Of a stretch of 64,000 nucleotides of DNA, positions 39,501 to 51,500 are shown piece after piece. The translations under genes were made by a program, and so were the position numbers. Under the pieces are notes generated by a model. It was not told the origin of the DNA. It ran no database searches and saw only the letters and a list, made by a program, of their open reading frames with translations. The first letter of the stretch is position 1, and every line of letters starts with the position of its first letter. The stretch is from Melanocharis versteri (taxonomy: Eukaryota; Chordata; Aves; Passeriformes; Melanocharitidae): assembly GCA_013397845.1 (NCBI GenBank), contig VZTG01006025.1, positions 124,001 through 188,000 of the forward strand, written 5' to 3'.

Positions 39501-42500
39501 CTGGGTTTTTATCATTCTTTAGACTCCAGAAACAAAAGTGCTAAATCACGGAGCAAAATTCCAGGAGTTTGCACTGCTCCTACTGCCACCCTGCCCATTC
39601 CGTGCGTGGGATTTCTAAGATTTACCAGTAGAATTTTCAAACCAATTGAAATTTTGATACTCTGGTCAGGACTTTGGAAAAGCATTTTGTATCTGCTCTG
39701 CAGTCTGGCTGTTCCATGGGATTTTCCAAATGCTGGGTTTTAAGGGCACTGTAGATAAGGAAGCTGTCAGAGACCACATTTTGTATTGCACCATTCCTGT
39801 TTCAAATGCCTCAAACTTTTTTCTCGACCATTTCAGTTCCAAAACACTCTGGAAGAGTTTGAGCATCCACTTTTCTGGGAGGGCAGGCACCAAACACCCA
39901 TGATCCTGATGCAGCTGTTGATGAGCTCTGCAGAGAGGACATGGTTCTGTAGCTCCAGGGCTGGTGTGACCCAGGCCACCAGCAGCTCTGCTCCCCAGGG
40001 CAGTTTATTTTATGTTGAGAAGAGCTGCCCTAATGCTTTGCACATCTCCAAGTGTCATTTTGGGCACTTTCCATCTGTCATTTTTGTTCATCTCTCTCTG
40101 TCTTTCTTGATCTTCTACCATGAAAGCAGACACGGGAACGGCCTCTGTTAGTACAGGATGAAGACAAACTAAAAAAGCAGGAGATACCTACTGAGACAGC
40201 CTTTTCCCGGCCAGCAAGTGAAGCAACTCTTCCAAAGGTTTCTATTGCAATCCCTGAAGAGCAGAAATCACTCAAAAAGTGTCATCTGTACTCTAGCATT
40301 TTTCCTTCTCCACGTATTCCCTTTATGATGTCCTTTCTCCTGGTCATAGCCCTGACTGTTTGGTGGCTGCTCTTTCTCTGAGTGGCAACCGGGTCATGTT
40401 GAAACCTCAAGACCAAAGCTCCTGAATTTCTTGGCTGTAGTCTCTGCTGCATCTTCCTTGTCCTGGTCTTTGATCTCCATAGTTCGCTGTCCCAGGGAGG
40501 GGCACCCCGTGACTGTCATGTTAATCCTGCTGTATGTCCTTGTGTGGCTGTGATGAGACCTGGCAGGAGTGGTTGTGGGTTGCCGGGTCCATTCTGAAGT
40601 TTCCTATGGTGCAAAAGCAAATTATTTGAACTGTGTTCCCAACTGCTGTGGGAGAGCAAATGGGGGGAGGAAATGATGGGAGGAGAGTCTGGTTTCCTGG
40701 GCTCCTGAAGACTTCCCATAGGAATTGCTGGAGAATTGCTTTTAAGTTTGTTGTTTTAAGTGTAAGATATCCACAAGCTGAGGAACATTTGATACTGATC
40801 TAAAAGGGGCTCTACAGGAATCTGCTGAATCACAGAATGCTGGAATGGTTTGGGGTTGGAAGAGACCTTAAAGAACATCTCATTCCACCCCCTGCTATGG
40901 GCAGGGAACCTTCCACTGGACCAGGTTCCTCCAAACCCCGTCCAACTTGGCCTTGAACAATTCCAGGCATGGGGAGTCCACAGCCTTTGTGGGCAACAAG
41001 AGGTTGAATCCCTAGGAAGAGCATTGGAATCTAATCCATAACCACTCCATTTCTAGGAAACTCAGATTGGCATTTAAGTAAAAAGTGCTGGTTCTCACTG
41101 CTGCTCTTGGTAATAACTTAGGGACAGGGTCAGCTTTTCATTTCCTAGTGGGAGAAGCCTTTGACAAAGTATCCCAGCTTCCCTCTCCACCCCTATTCTC
41201 ACATCCAAGAAAATACATAGTGTTATAGGAGAAAATCCATTTCAAGGAGATACTTATTGTAAACATAGATTAATAATTTTTTTGGAATCTGATGGTCTTA
41301 GTGCACTTGGGATGTGTTTTATTTAATTTGTGTGGAACTAACTGATGCATGTTTGCTCAGGCCACAGGGATGGAGTTACCTGCTGTTTGAGCATTCCCTC
41401 TGTTGGCATGTTGGCTTGGCCACATCAGGACACACTTCTAATGTTAAAGCCGTTGATTGTTTTTGACTTCTTTAACCAAACCGTTGCATGCCGGTCGTTG
41501 TTTATTGCCTACAATGTAAGTGTCTGGATGATGCTCTCATTTATCCAAGTTATCCTGGCTGAGCTGTGCAGGCTCCAGCCCAGCTGGACTGAGCAGAACT
41601 GGTTTGTGAGCTGGCGGGAAGGTGGGACTTTGTGTCTAAGGGGTTTCTTTTCTGTAAATAGTAACGATGGGGCTGAGCTGAGCCCCACATTTCTCCTTTC
41701 AGCACTAATCCGTGTTCTCCTGTGTCCACCAGAGGACTGGGCTGGACACAGTCACTCTGAGAATACCCCCCAGTGCCACCAGTGGTGGCAGCTGCTCCAG
41801 CAGCATGGAAGAGAAAGAAGCAGGCCTTTATTACATGGACTAAAATGTGTGAATATGTATAAATACCTGTATTTATAACCCTTTCTAGATCTGTATCTGT
41901 GTGAACAGTGTTATTTAGGAAGCTAGCAGATTGAGCTTGAAGGAATAAGGCAAACATGGCATGTGCTGTCTGGTCTGAGGGTCCGTGGGGTATCATGGAC
42001 CACTCAAGCCACCTCTTGCTCTCGCTGTACTGGTTGAGAATCTAAATGCTGCCTCAGAAACTTAGGTTGCTAGTGAAACCCTTTGTTTTAATCCCACAGG
42101 AATCTTTCCCATTCCTCTTGTAACCTGCTCCGATTAGTTCACCAGTTTGTGCCTTTAGGACTTTGTTTTGTGAGGATACTGATTTTTCATTGGAAAATAT
42201 TCTTCCCTTTTTAATATACTGCCTTTAATACACAGTCTTCCTCCTTTGGCACTAGGAAGCGTAGAAGTCAGAGGGTTGTTGTCCAGGCATAGTCTGGTGT
42301 GAAGGAGGATGTTGGCAGGCTGTGTCCCTGAATCCTTGGAGCATCCCTTGGAATGCACTTGCACTCTAGCGGATCTGGTGTGGAGTTTAGGAAGACAGAG
42401 ATGGGCCCTGGAGAGGAGAGGTGGGGGAGGATGCTGGGGTGCCATATGCTGTGTGGAAAATGCAGGATGGAAGAAGTCAGGGAATACTTGTGGCTGGCAT

Positions 42501-45500
42501 TCCCTGCCTGCATCTCCTTCCCAAAATGGTAACAGTTGTGATAAAGAACCGGGATTGTTTGTTCTCCCCAACCTGGCGTGGAGAGGGAAGAAACAGGAGT
42601 TGTTTGGATCTGTCTGTCCATTTTCTGTATGTATTTCCTGGAGAAAAGCAGGTTGAACACACAGGTGCTTCCTTCCCAAAGCCATTGCTTGGGATGCTGC
42701 ATTGAGCGCTGCTGAGTTTACTGTATTTCTGATCCAGTGACAAGAGCTTGGAAGCCACACTGGTGGCTTTGGCAAAGCCATGGTTTCTGTAGCTCTTGTC
42801 ACCCATTTCTAAAGGATCTGAAGTCTAAAACTCTTTGCCCAGAGCAACCTTAGACCAGAGTGCTCAGGGTGTCTCATCCCAGCAGGATAAGAGATGGGCT
42901 CTGTCACCTCTACTCAATTCTGTAACTCTTTAATTCAAATGGTCTCTTTCTCTCTCTTTTAATCTTGAGATAAGGCTGGTTGTCATCAGCAAAAACCTTG
43001 GGAACTTTACACTCTGAGAACGCTCAGGAACATTTTTGGGATTTATATACCAATTTTTACTGCAGAGTATAAAGAAATTGAACAAATGCTTTCTATTTCT
43101 CTGGCAGTTTAGAGGCCAGTTATCCATATTCATCCAGGTACATATGATCCCTCCTGACAGAGGAAACCTGTAACTTACCAGGAACAGAAATGTCATCTGT
43201 CCAGTGCCCTAGGGATATGCCTGCTGGGCTACAGCCCCTTTCCCAGTCACTCCTCTGTTTTTTTTCCTGTTTGCTTGTAATGCAAAGGGAGTGACAGTCC
43301 ATGGCAACCCACGCAAGGTCTCATTCCTGCACTTTCTGTATCCCGTTTGTTCACGTTCCAAACCTTTCACACCTTGGTGCTGTGGCTTCCCCCTTTTCCC
43401 GTGATGTCAGCACAGGATGCAGCACTGAGAGGAGGTTTTTGTGAGTCCTGCTGTCATCCCTGTGCACAGGGAGAGCTGTTTGGCTCTCGTGCTGTTTAAG
43501 GGCTGAGATCTCAGGGGATCTGTAAAGGAACCAATACGTGTACTTTGCTCCTATTTTCCTCAGGAACAAACTTGCTGGGAACACCAGCAGCTCCTGGCCA
43601 CCTGCCCTGACACCGGCACCCATTGACACAGAGATTCACACACACCCTGTTCAGCCTGGCTACTGCAGTGCCAGGCTGTGAGTGATGGAGAGCTGAGTTA
43701 TCCCTCCTGCCGGGAAGCTGGAAATGGCTGCAGCATGTAACCTCATCCAGGTTGGCATGAGAAATCTTGGTTTTTCAATGTGACCTGCTGCAGAAAATGG
43801 CATTCTGGTGACTGGCATGCTGGTGACATAGGCAGGATAAGTCTGCCAGCAGTTTTGCCTAGTGTTTTGTGGTGTGGTCACTCAGCTCTTTGATGCTCAT
43901 GCGTAGGATCCCGTTGGGAGCTGTTGAGGATTCAGTGCTTCCCATCACGATATTGACAGTTGGCTCCACACTCACTTCCTGAATCTCCTTACCTGGATTC
44001 CAGCTCTTCTGAACACCACCTAAAACACACAGGAGTTTCTTGTGCTTTCTTGCTTTAGGAAAAGGTGGACACCAGTATTTCAAAGCAGCAGATGTGCCAG
44101 AGCCAATAGCTTGGAACTTGGATTCAGCTCCGAGGCTGCGCTGGGTGTGGGGCTCTGTGTGTGATGATACTCGAGGTCTCCATTGCTGTAAAACAGCATA
44201 TCTTTTTCTTTTTCGGCTGCTAAAAGGGAGCAGATAAATGAGGGTGTTGGCTGCATCTCCTCCCACATCCTGCCTTACTCGGGGGGTGATAGAAGGTGAA
44301 CTGAGGACTCTCCATGGGCAGCTCAGTCAGGGTAGTGTTCAGCCAAGACTGGCTCCCCTCCCTTGTGGTTTGTCCAATAACTAGTGATGACCCTGAAGAG
44401 TAGGTATTCCATATCTCCCTCCTATCCTAAAATAATCAGAAGAGGGTGGATTTCCTCAGCATCAAGGGAAGCAGTTTGTGTTTGGAGGAATCAGGCTTGG
44501 CTGTACCATGAGCTCCTGGGAAGGTTATAATAGAATCATGAAATATCCTGAGTTGGAAGGGACCCACGAGGATCATCAAGTCCAAATCCTAATGGTTATG
44601 GGCAAAGTGTCTTTCACTTCACACCACTGTCAGTAATTTGTCACTCTGAGAATTGTTCCACTGGTTTATTGGGTTTTCTTTTTTCCTTGTCATGAGTTGA
44701 TGGTGCCTGTTCTGACCTACAGGATGAGGGAGGAAGCTTTCTGGATAAATTCAGCCCAAAAAAGGATTATGGATTCATGCAGAAACTCCTTGGTCTGTAC
44801 TTATTAGTGGGTGACACTGGAGAACCTGACAGAGGTGGTTCCTCTTGTGTCTGTGTTTGCATCTGTTGTTTGTGGGGCTGGAGGGAAGGACTGGCCTTGG
44901 TTTGGGCACCTATGAGGTCTTCTAGTAGTGGTAGACAGTCCTGTTGGATCAGTCTGTGGGGACTTGAAACACTTTCTTTTTCACCTAAAATGCTCTCTTT
45001 TGGAACACTTTTTTGGTTTTGTATTTTTTCTCAGATTTTTCTTTGTAAATATGTACATTTATCATTAATAAATGTTATTGCAAATCAGATCTTTCTTTTC
45101 ACTGCTTATTAACCAAAAAAGCTGTATATGACCTGTGTTAATGACTTCCTTGGACTAACCCTCAGTATTACTTTCTCAAAGCAGGAGCCATCAGACCCTG
45201 AGTCACTGCTGTTGGCATTCAGATTGTAGGGTCTGCTGGACACGCCCAGATGTGGATTGGATGCTCCTGGGGAGAGGGAGCACACAAGGCTGCAGCTCTA
45301 AGCTCTCAAACTGACCAGAATAATTCAATTGAGGATTAAATCCAGCTTGGTTTAAAACAGGCTTTGTTTGCAGGAGCCGTCTACCAAATGCTTAATGTCA
45401 CTCTAACACCTCCCTCTTCACTTTGGAGACTGAGTGGTAGGAAAAATTGAATGCAGAAAGTTGTTCTGAGAGCGTAAGTGAGCCAGGTCCTGCACAGCTC

Positions 45501-48500
45501 AGCTATAAGAGCCTCTGTCCCACCTGGTGTGTTAATCTGGGGACAAAAATGCTCCTTTTGGGTTTTGTAAGTGAAGAAACCACATTCCTAATGAACCACT
45601 GTTCCTCAGCTCAGTGATACAGCACAAGCTTCTGGTGAGTTTTGGCTCAGGCTGTGTTTCGAGGCTGTGTCAAGAGTCAATTTTAAGTCCTAAGTTTTGT
45701 GAGATTACAGGAAGGCAGATCTGGCTACTCATGCTGCTGGTTCCGGAGATGAGCCTGGCCCCAAGGCAGAGCTCTAACTTCATTTATGGAGTGAAGGAAA
45801 TGGAATGAGCAGCACAAAATTGATGGCATTTATAAACCCTGATTTTATCCCCTCTTTTCACCTGCTGCTGCTGCACTAAGGCAGCTCTTGCAATGCCACT
45901 ACTTTGTTCTCTGTAGAGGGGTTTTGGAATAAAAAGCCCTTCATGTGAGAGTACCTGCCCCACAAAAGGGATGGGAAGGGGACCAGTGGGGGTGGGCAGA
46001 GGAATCGTATTGCCCAACAACTTTATTTTGATAATTTAAGTCTTGATCTTGACGTTGTTTCATATTGCCAAGTCATTGATGCAATGACTGGAGGTGGTTG
46101 CTGTGTGTTGTGTAATATATTGGATTCTTGTTCATGACAGAGTTTAATCTTTTGAAGCTTCGAGCACGCTGTATATTTTCTAGCATTACTTTTAATTTTG
46201 GTCAAAATCTCTTTTATCCTTCTGTCATCTGAGTAAGCTGTTCAGGATGTTGTGATCAGATCAATGGCAATGAAAAAATCCATTGAAAACCACAAATCTA
46301 TAGGTAATGTCCATCCTTTTCAATGCCAGGGTGTGTTGAACAGCTTCTAAACGTTTTTAATTTCTACCTTAAGGCAAAGCAGTTCTGTAAGGCAAAGGTG
46401 GGTACTGTAAAATAAGGATCTCTTGTTTTCTGCTTTATAATACTTTTTACCCAAGTGCTTTGCCAGCTGTGAGATTGAGCATCAGTTGATCTGGGAGCGC
46501 TCTCTGGTGAGTGTGGTTTGCTGCAAAGCAACGTCATCTCCTTGTGCATCCCTAGACAGTCACTCCGAGCCTATGAGCTTCTGTGGATCCTTGTTTGGGG
46601 ATAACCTAATAACAGCGTCAACAATTCCATTGCCATGCTGGAAAAGACAGGACTGGGAAGTATTAACCAGCTGGGATTCCTAGCATTTTATGTGGTGGTT
46701 GTAGGGAGTTACTGTGCACTATAACTTCATGGTTTTAGCAATTTTATTAAATAGTAACTGGCAGTTGACATCATTTTAGCACTCCTTAAGTTTTCTGCAG
46801 GATAGTAGTCTGATTTGGGGTGGAAATAATGGAATATTCAACAGAGAGAGGCAGCATCATGAAAAAAAAATCTCCTCTGACAGCACAGTGCAGCTGGGTT
46901 ATACAAATAGATCCCGATCCAAGACAGCAGGGTCTTGAAAAAATGCAAGTAAACCAATTTATACAAAACCACTTTTTGAGAAAAATTAATCCTTTTGGCC
47001 ACTGGTATCAAACATGCAATTAAGCCTGTTATTAATTTATCCCCAGTCTGAATTACTGTGTGTCACTACATTGCAACGCTTCGGCTGTATCCTCAGAGGC
47101 ACAAAGATTTGTATTTCAAGGGTGGTGCTTTGGTTACATTCATGTCTGGGTCAGTTTGTTTCTTCTGGGGCATTGCATCCTGTCCTATATTTAATTTACT
47201 GTGTCTGGCTGCTTCATGCTTGATTTAGGCCTCGCTGGTTTGGGTCTATGTCCCTGGAAAAGAGTAGTTGGCAGTCCAGGCACCTCTCAGGTTTCCTGGG
47301 TCTCAAGGTGAGCTTGGAACTCTGCAAATCTGAGCCCTAAACATAGGGATGCTTTGGCATTTGCAATTTAAAACAAATCTTGATAAGATCAGAATTTGTA
47401 ACAGATCCTGAAATTCCTCTGGGGGGTTGGGGGGGGGAGGGAGTTTTACATAGATAACTTTATCTAGAAACCAATACCTTCCCATTAGTTTATCTTCTTA
47501 CGAGTGGAATAGGAAGGCAAGGCAAAAAGTGCTTCTGATCAGTTGATCTTATCAGGATTTCATTCTCTCTTTCCAGCTTGCATGTTTGCTGCTGCACTTG
47601 GCTCTACTGGTGACCAGTATACGCACGGCACAGGCTCCATTCCAGCTCTCCCTTCCTTTATGAATCTGGCATATGAGATGCTTATTTTCTCTGTCTTTGA
47701 AAGGGAACTGGGAGATTGTTTTGACTGTATACAGATTTTTGCCTCTTAAATACATCAGTGTTTGTGTAGCTGCTTAATCTGCTTTGTTTTGTCTGTGATT
47801 CTTCTCCTGGCTGAGTAGTCCCCCAGCTCTTACGTAAGGAAGTCTCACTCCTAAGGCGTGTTCTGTTAAACCCCAGAAGATGAGCTGTGTCTTCTCAAGG
47901 TCCCATGAGTAATTTGCAAGGTTTAGCATCGATAATTAAGGGAAGATCAGGATATTGGCAGTATATAAATTCAAGTTTTAATCCAACAAGACATGACTGT
48001 ACACAGCTGATAATCCCATTCATGTTGTTCTGTGTAATATTGCAATGTAGAGTCTTGTGTTAGGAAGTGAGGGTGGGATCTGGATACGATATCGTGGAAT
48101 ATCCTGAGTGGGAAGGGACCCACAGGGATCATTCAGTCCAGGTCCTGGCCCTGCCCAGACCCCCCAACAATCCCAGCCTGGGCATCCCTGGCAGCGCTGT
48201 CCCAACGCTCCTGGAGCTCTGGCAGCCTCGGGGCCATGCCCATTCCCTGGGGAGCCTGGGCAGTGCCCAGCACCCTCTGGGGGAAGAACCTTGCCCTGAT
48301 CTCCAGCCTGAGCCTGCCCTGCCCAGCTCCAGCTGTTCCCTGGCTCCTGTCCTTGTCACAGGGAGCAGAGGTCGGAGCTGCCCCTCAGGAGGAAGCTGCA
48401 AACTGCCTTGAGGTCTCCCCTGAAATATTCCTTTGGAGAAACACGTGGAAATGGGTTTGGGTCAGAAATAACCTTTCCCTGTGAACACAGTCTGACCTGC

Positions 48501-51500
48501 CCATCTCAGTGCTGCTTGCTCTCCCTCCACTCCTATTAAATGCATTTTGCTAACCAATATCCCAACAACTTAAGAGAATCACAAGAGGCTGGAAATTCTA
48601 ATAAATAGAAATCTTACAGCTAACCTGTCTGCAACATAAAGAAGCAGAGAACTGAAAAATACCCATGAGAAATGGAGGAAGAGTAATTTCTTGAAATTAT
48701 ACTAAAAAAAGCATCTATTTGTTCCTACATAAAGGTGCTCCTGCTCTTTCCCTACCATTGAGCTGTGCCATTAGTGGAGGTCAGTCAAAGTGAAAGCCTC
48801 TGGTGTATAAAAAATGAATCATACCAAATAACCCACAGGGCTTCAGGCCTCACATTTTAAGCACAAATTACAGTTTTTTGGTTGCCCAGGGAATCTTATT
48901 AGAAAGTGAGGCAACAGTTTCAAGGAGTTAAAAGCAGAGTCAGGGGATGGTTTTGGAGTAGTGGGTGGGTTTTGTTGCCCATGGAAGTTTTGGATGTACA
49001 CAAGTCCCCTCTTGATATACTGAAATTATTCCAAACTGAGCAAAAAGCGCTTAGGTGGTGGCTCTTCCTCTAGGTGCAGAGAGTTGTTTTCATATTAATT
49101 CCTTAAAATTTAGGAGAGGGGATTATTAATGTACCAGGAAGGCTGTGTCAGTAAATGCACTGGGTCCATCACATAGCATAGAGGTTTTCCAGTGTCCAAC
49201 GCCACTGTTACATGTGTTACTGGAGATGTGATATATGATAAGAACCTGATGTTTTGCCTTGATGCCTCCTGACCTCGTGCTCTCCCTAACTCCCTGCTCT
49301 CTTTCTCTCTCTCTCTCCCTGGCCTTTTTTGTGTATCCGTTTCTTTTTAGAAAATGAGTGACTTTCCCTCCCGAGAGGATGTGGCTGCAGTGGCAGAGTG
49401 GAGCAGTTTTAACACTGGCTTTGCGTGGGAGGGCTCAAAGCAGTCGGTAGTTTTTAGTGAGACTCCAGTGCCATCCGCCTCACAGCCTTCTCCCAGCTGG
49501 CACTTTGGTGCTTCCTCCCTAAGCAGCAAGGAGGAGGAGCAGGAGGAGGCGGTTCCCAGCCGCTCCACCAACGAGGAGGAGGACCTGACATGTGGAAAGG
49601 GGGTTTGTGTGGATGTGGAGAAGGACTCGGAGCTTTCTGAGCAGGAGGCCCCCCCCAGCCCTGCCGCACTTCCCTGGCAGCCCTGGGGAGGAGAGGAGGA
49701 GGAGGTGGCAGAGGATGGTGAAGACAGCTTTGCCTTTAGAAAGCCACATGAGTGTCCCAACCCAGATGCTCCTGACGGGCTGCCAGAGCTCATTCGCTGC
49801 TTCCAGGTAGTGAGCCCAGCTCCTGTACCCCATGCCCCGGCTACCTTTGGAGTAGGAACCCAAACACTGCAGCAAGCAGATGCCACAGACCCGCAGAGGA
49901 GTTGGGTTTGCTTGGCTTGGACTCATGCTTGGAGCTAATGGGCCGGTGAATCTCCTGCAGTCAGTGCAATAAGCCCCTCTCAATTTATCTTTGAGTTAAA
50001 TGTGAGCCACTGTCAATTTGTCTTTGCATTAAATACGAGTCCCTCTCAGTTTATCTTTGCATGAAATATAATCGCTGCAGCACAATGCTGTTTGCTCTTC
50101 TTGGATTGAAGCATCCTGTGGCATTCCCACAAAAAGGCAATATTTAGGCTCAAAAAACATGTAATTTTATCTCCTTAAGGATTTTACTGGCTCTGGCTGG
50201 ACTGGCAGCTGACCCTCAGCACAGCAGAGCAAATTCGAGGTGCCATCCAGCATGTTTTGATGCCCCGTTTGTGCTGCCCACTGTGGGAGGGATTTTTGCC
50301 TGCTCCAGTGTTGATGTTGCTTTTGGTTCAAGAGATGCCCATTTCCCCCCTAATGATCACAGTGGCATCTGGCAGGGTTGGGGATGGTGGCAGAAATCAA
50401 GCCCTCTGGGAAAGCACTGGCTCTGAACTAACTCTATCTTCTTCTGGATAATCATCAGGTGGTGGAACAACTGATTTCTCTCCATCCTTATTTTTCTTTC
50501 TGTTTTATCTGACATTGATTTAATAAAAGTTAAAGATCTGATTTTTGATAACACAGTGTTGCTCTTGAGGTCAGGATAAAGCTGCTCAGCTGTGATCAAG
50601 TCTTTGTGTGCCCAGGGTTGGTGTTAATCCTTGCATTGGCATCAGCAGATGAGGTTCATCTTCTCCTGGCAACTAGCAATGAGCTTCTGGTAATTACAAA
50701 GTTAAGAATCAGTTGTGACACACCTGTTAAACCCTTCATGCCTGGTTTGGGCTGACCAGAGTCTACAGTGTGGGGAAGGGCTGGGAGATTTTGCTGCCTG
50801 TCTAATCCTCACACCTGATCTCTGCCCTTGGAGTAGTATGTCATTCCAGAGACTTAAACCCAAAGATTTCCAGGCTGACCTTGGTTCTCACAGTGCTTTT
50901 ATCAGATCAGTGTCAGAACACTTGCCAGCAGCCCAGTCAGGATGTGGAGATGGGAACTGGGTGTTTACAAGATGTTTTTAACCCTGTCTCACAGCCCCCA
51001 CTAGTGAAGACACAGACTGTCACCATCTCTGACGTGTCCAGCGCTGTCAAAAGCGAAATTCCCACAAAAGAAGTCCCCATTGTCCACACAGAGACGAAGA
51101 CCATCACCTACGAAGCTGCACAGGTAAGGTGTGTTCTGATAAATTTCCCAGGGTCTCAGTTAAACTCAAGGGAATGTTTTACAAATCCTCGGGATGAGAC
51201 AGCAGCACCTGCCTTTCTCTGCACATCTGAGTGCAGCACAGGCATTAACTGATGCTGTGGACACTATTTCCAGGTGCATCTGGTATTTTTAGAGGAGCAG
51301 TGATTTTGCTATCCCTGAAGAGTAAATATTTTTTCAAGATGTGCTTGCAAACAGAATTTATCTTCAGCCACTGGTGGCTTCAGAATGTGGATTTGTCTGT
51401 ACAAAGTTAACCTGAGTTGGCCTTTTTTCTGCAAGAGATGCCTTGTCTTGTTTTCCCAGCTCCCCTGAAGAGCCTGATTATGCCTCTTCAGAACTTGGTT

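Larger units (their letters stand above)
40382..45090 (+). other. EPB41: Possible 3' UTR of the membrane-anchor transcript, otherwise intron
   Basis: No AATAAA was noticed between the TGA at 40381 and 45067. If the exon at 40130 is terminal, this stretch would be its 4.7-kb 3' UTR; in other transcripts it is intron. It holds CR1 pieces at 40826 and 44529. Long minus-strand open frames near 42200-42800 look like chance products of composition. Confidence 0.4.

Noticed and set aside
42155..42802. 215-codon minus-strand open frame
   Set aside because: Amino-acid make-up is random-looking (Pro, His, Ser, Leu rich) and overlapping frames on both strands are also open. No family resemblance.
49354..49938. 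An independent gene starting at the ATG at 49354
   Set aside because: A splice acceptor lies directly before it, the frame meets a phase-0 donor at 49806 that joins the C-terminal-domain exon, and there is no promoter evidence.
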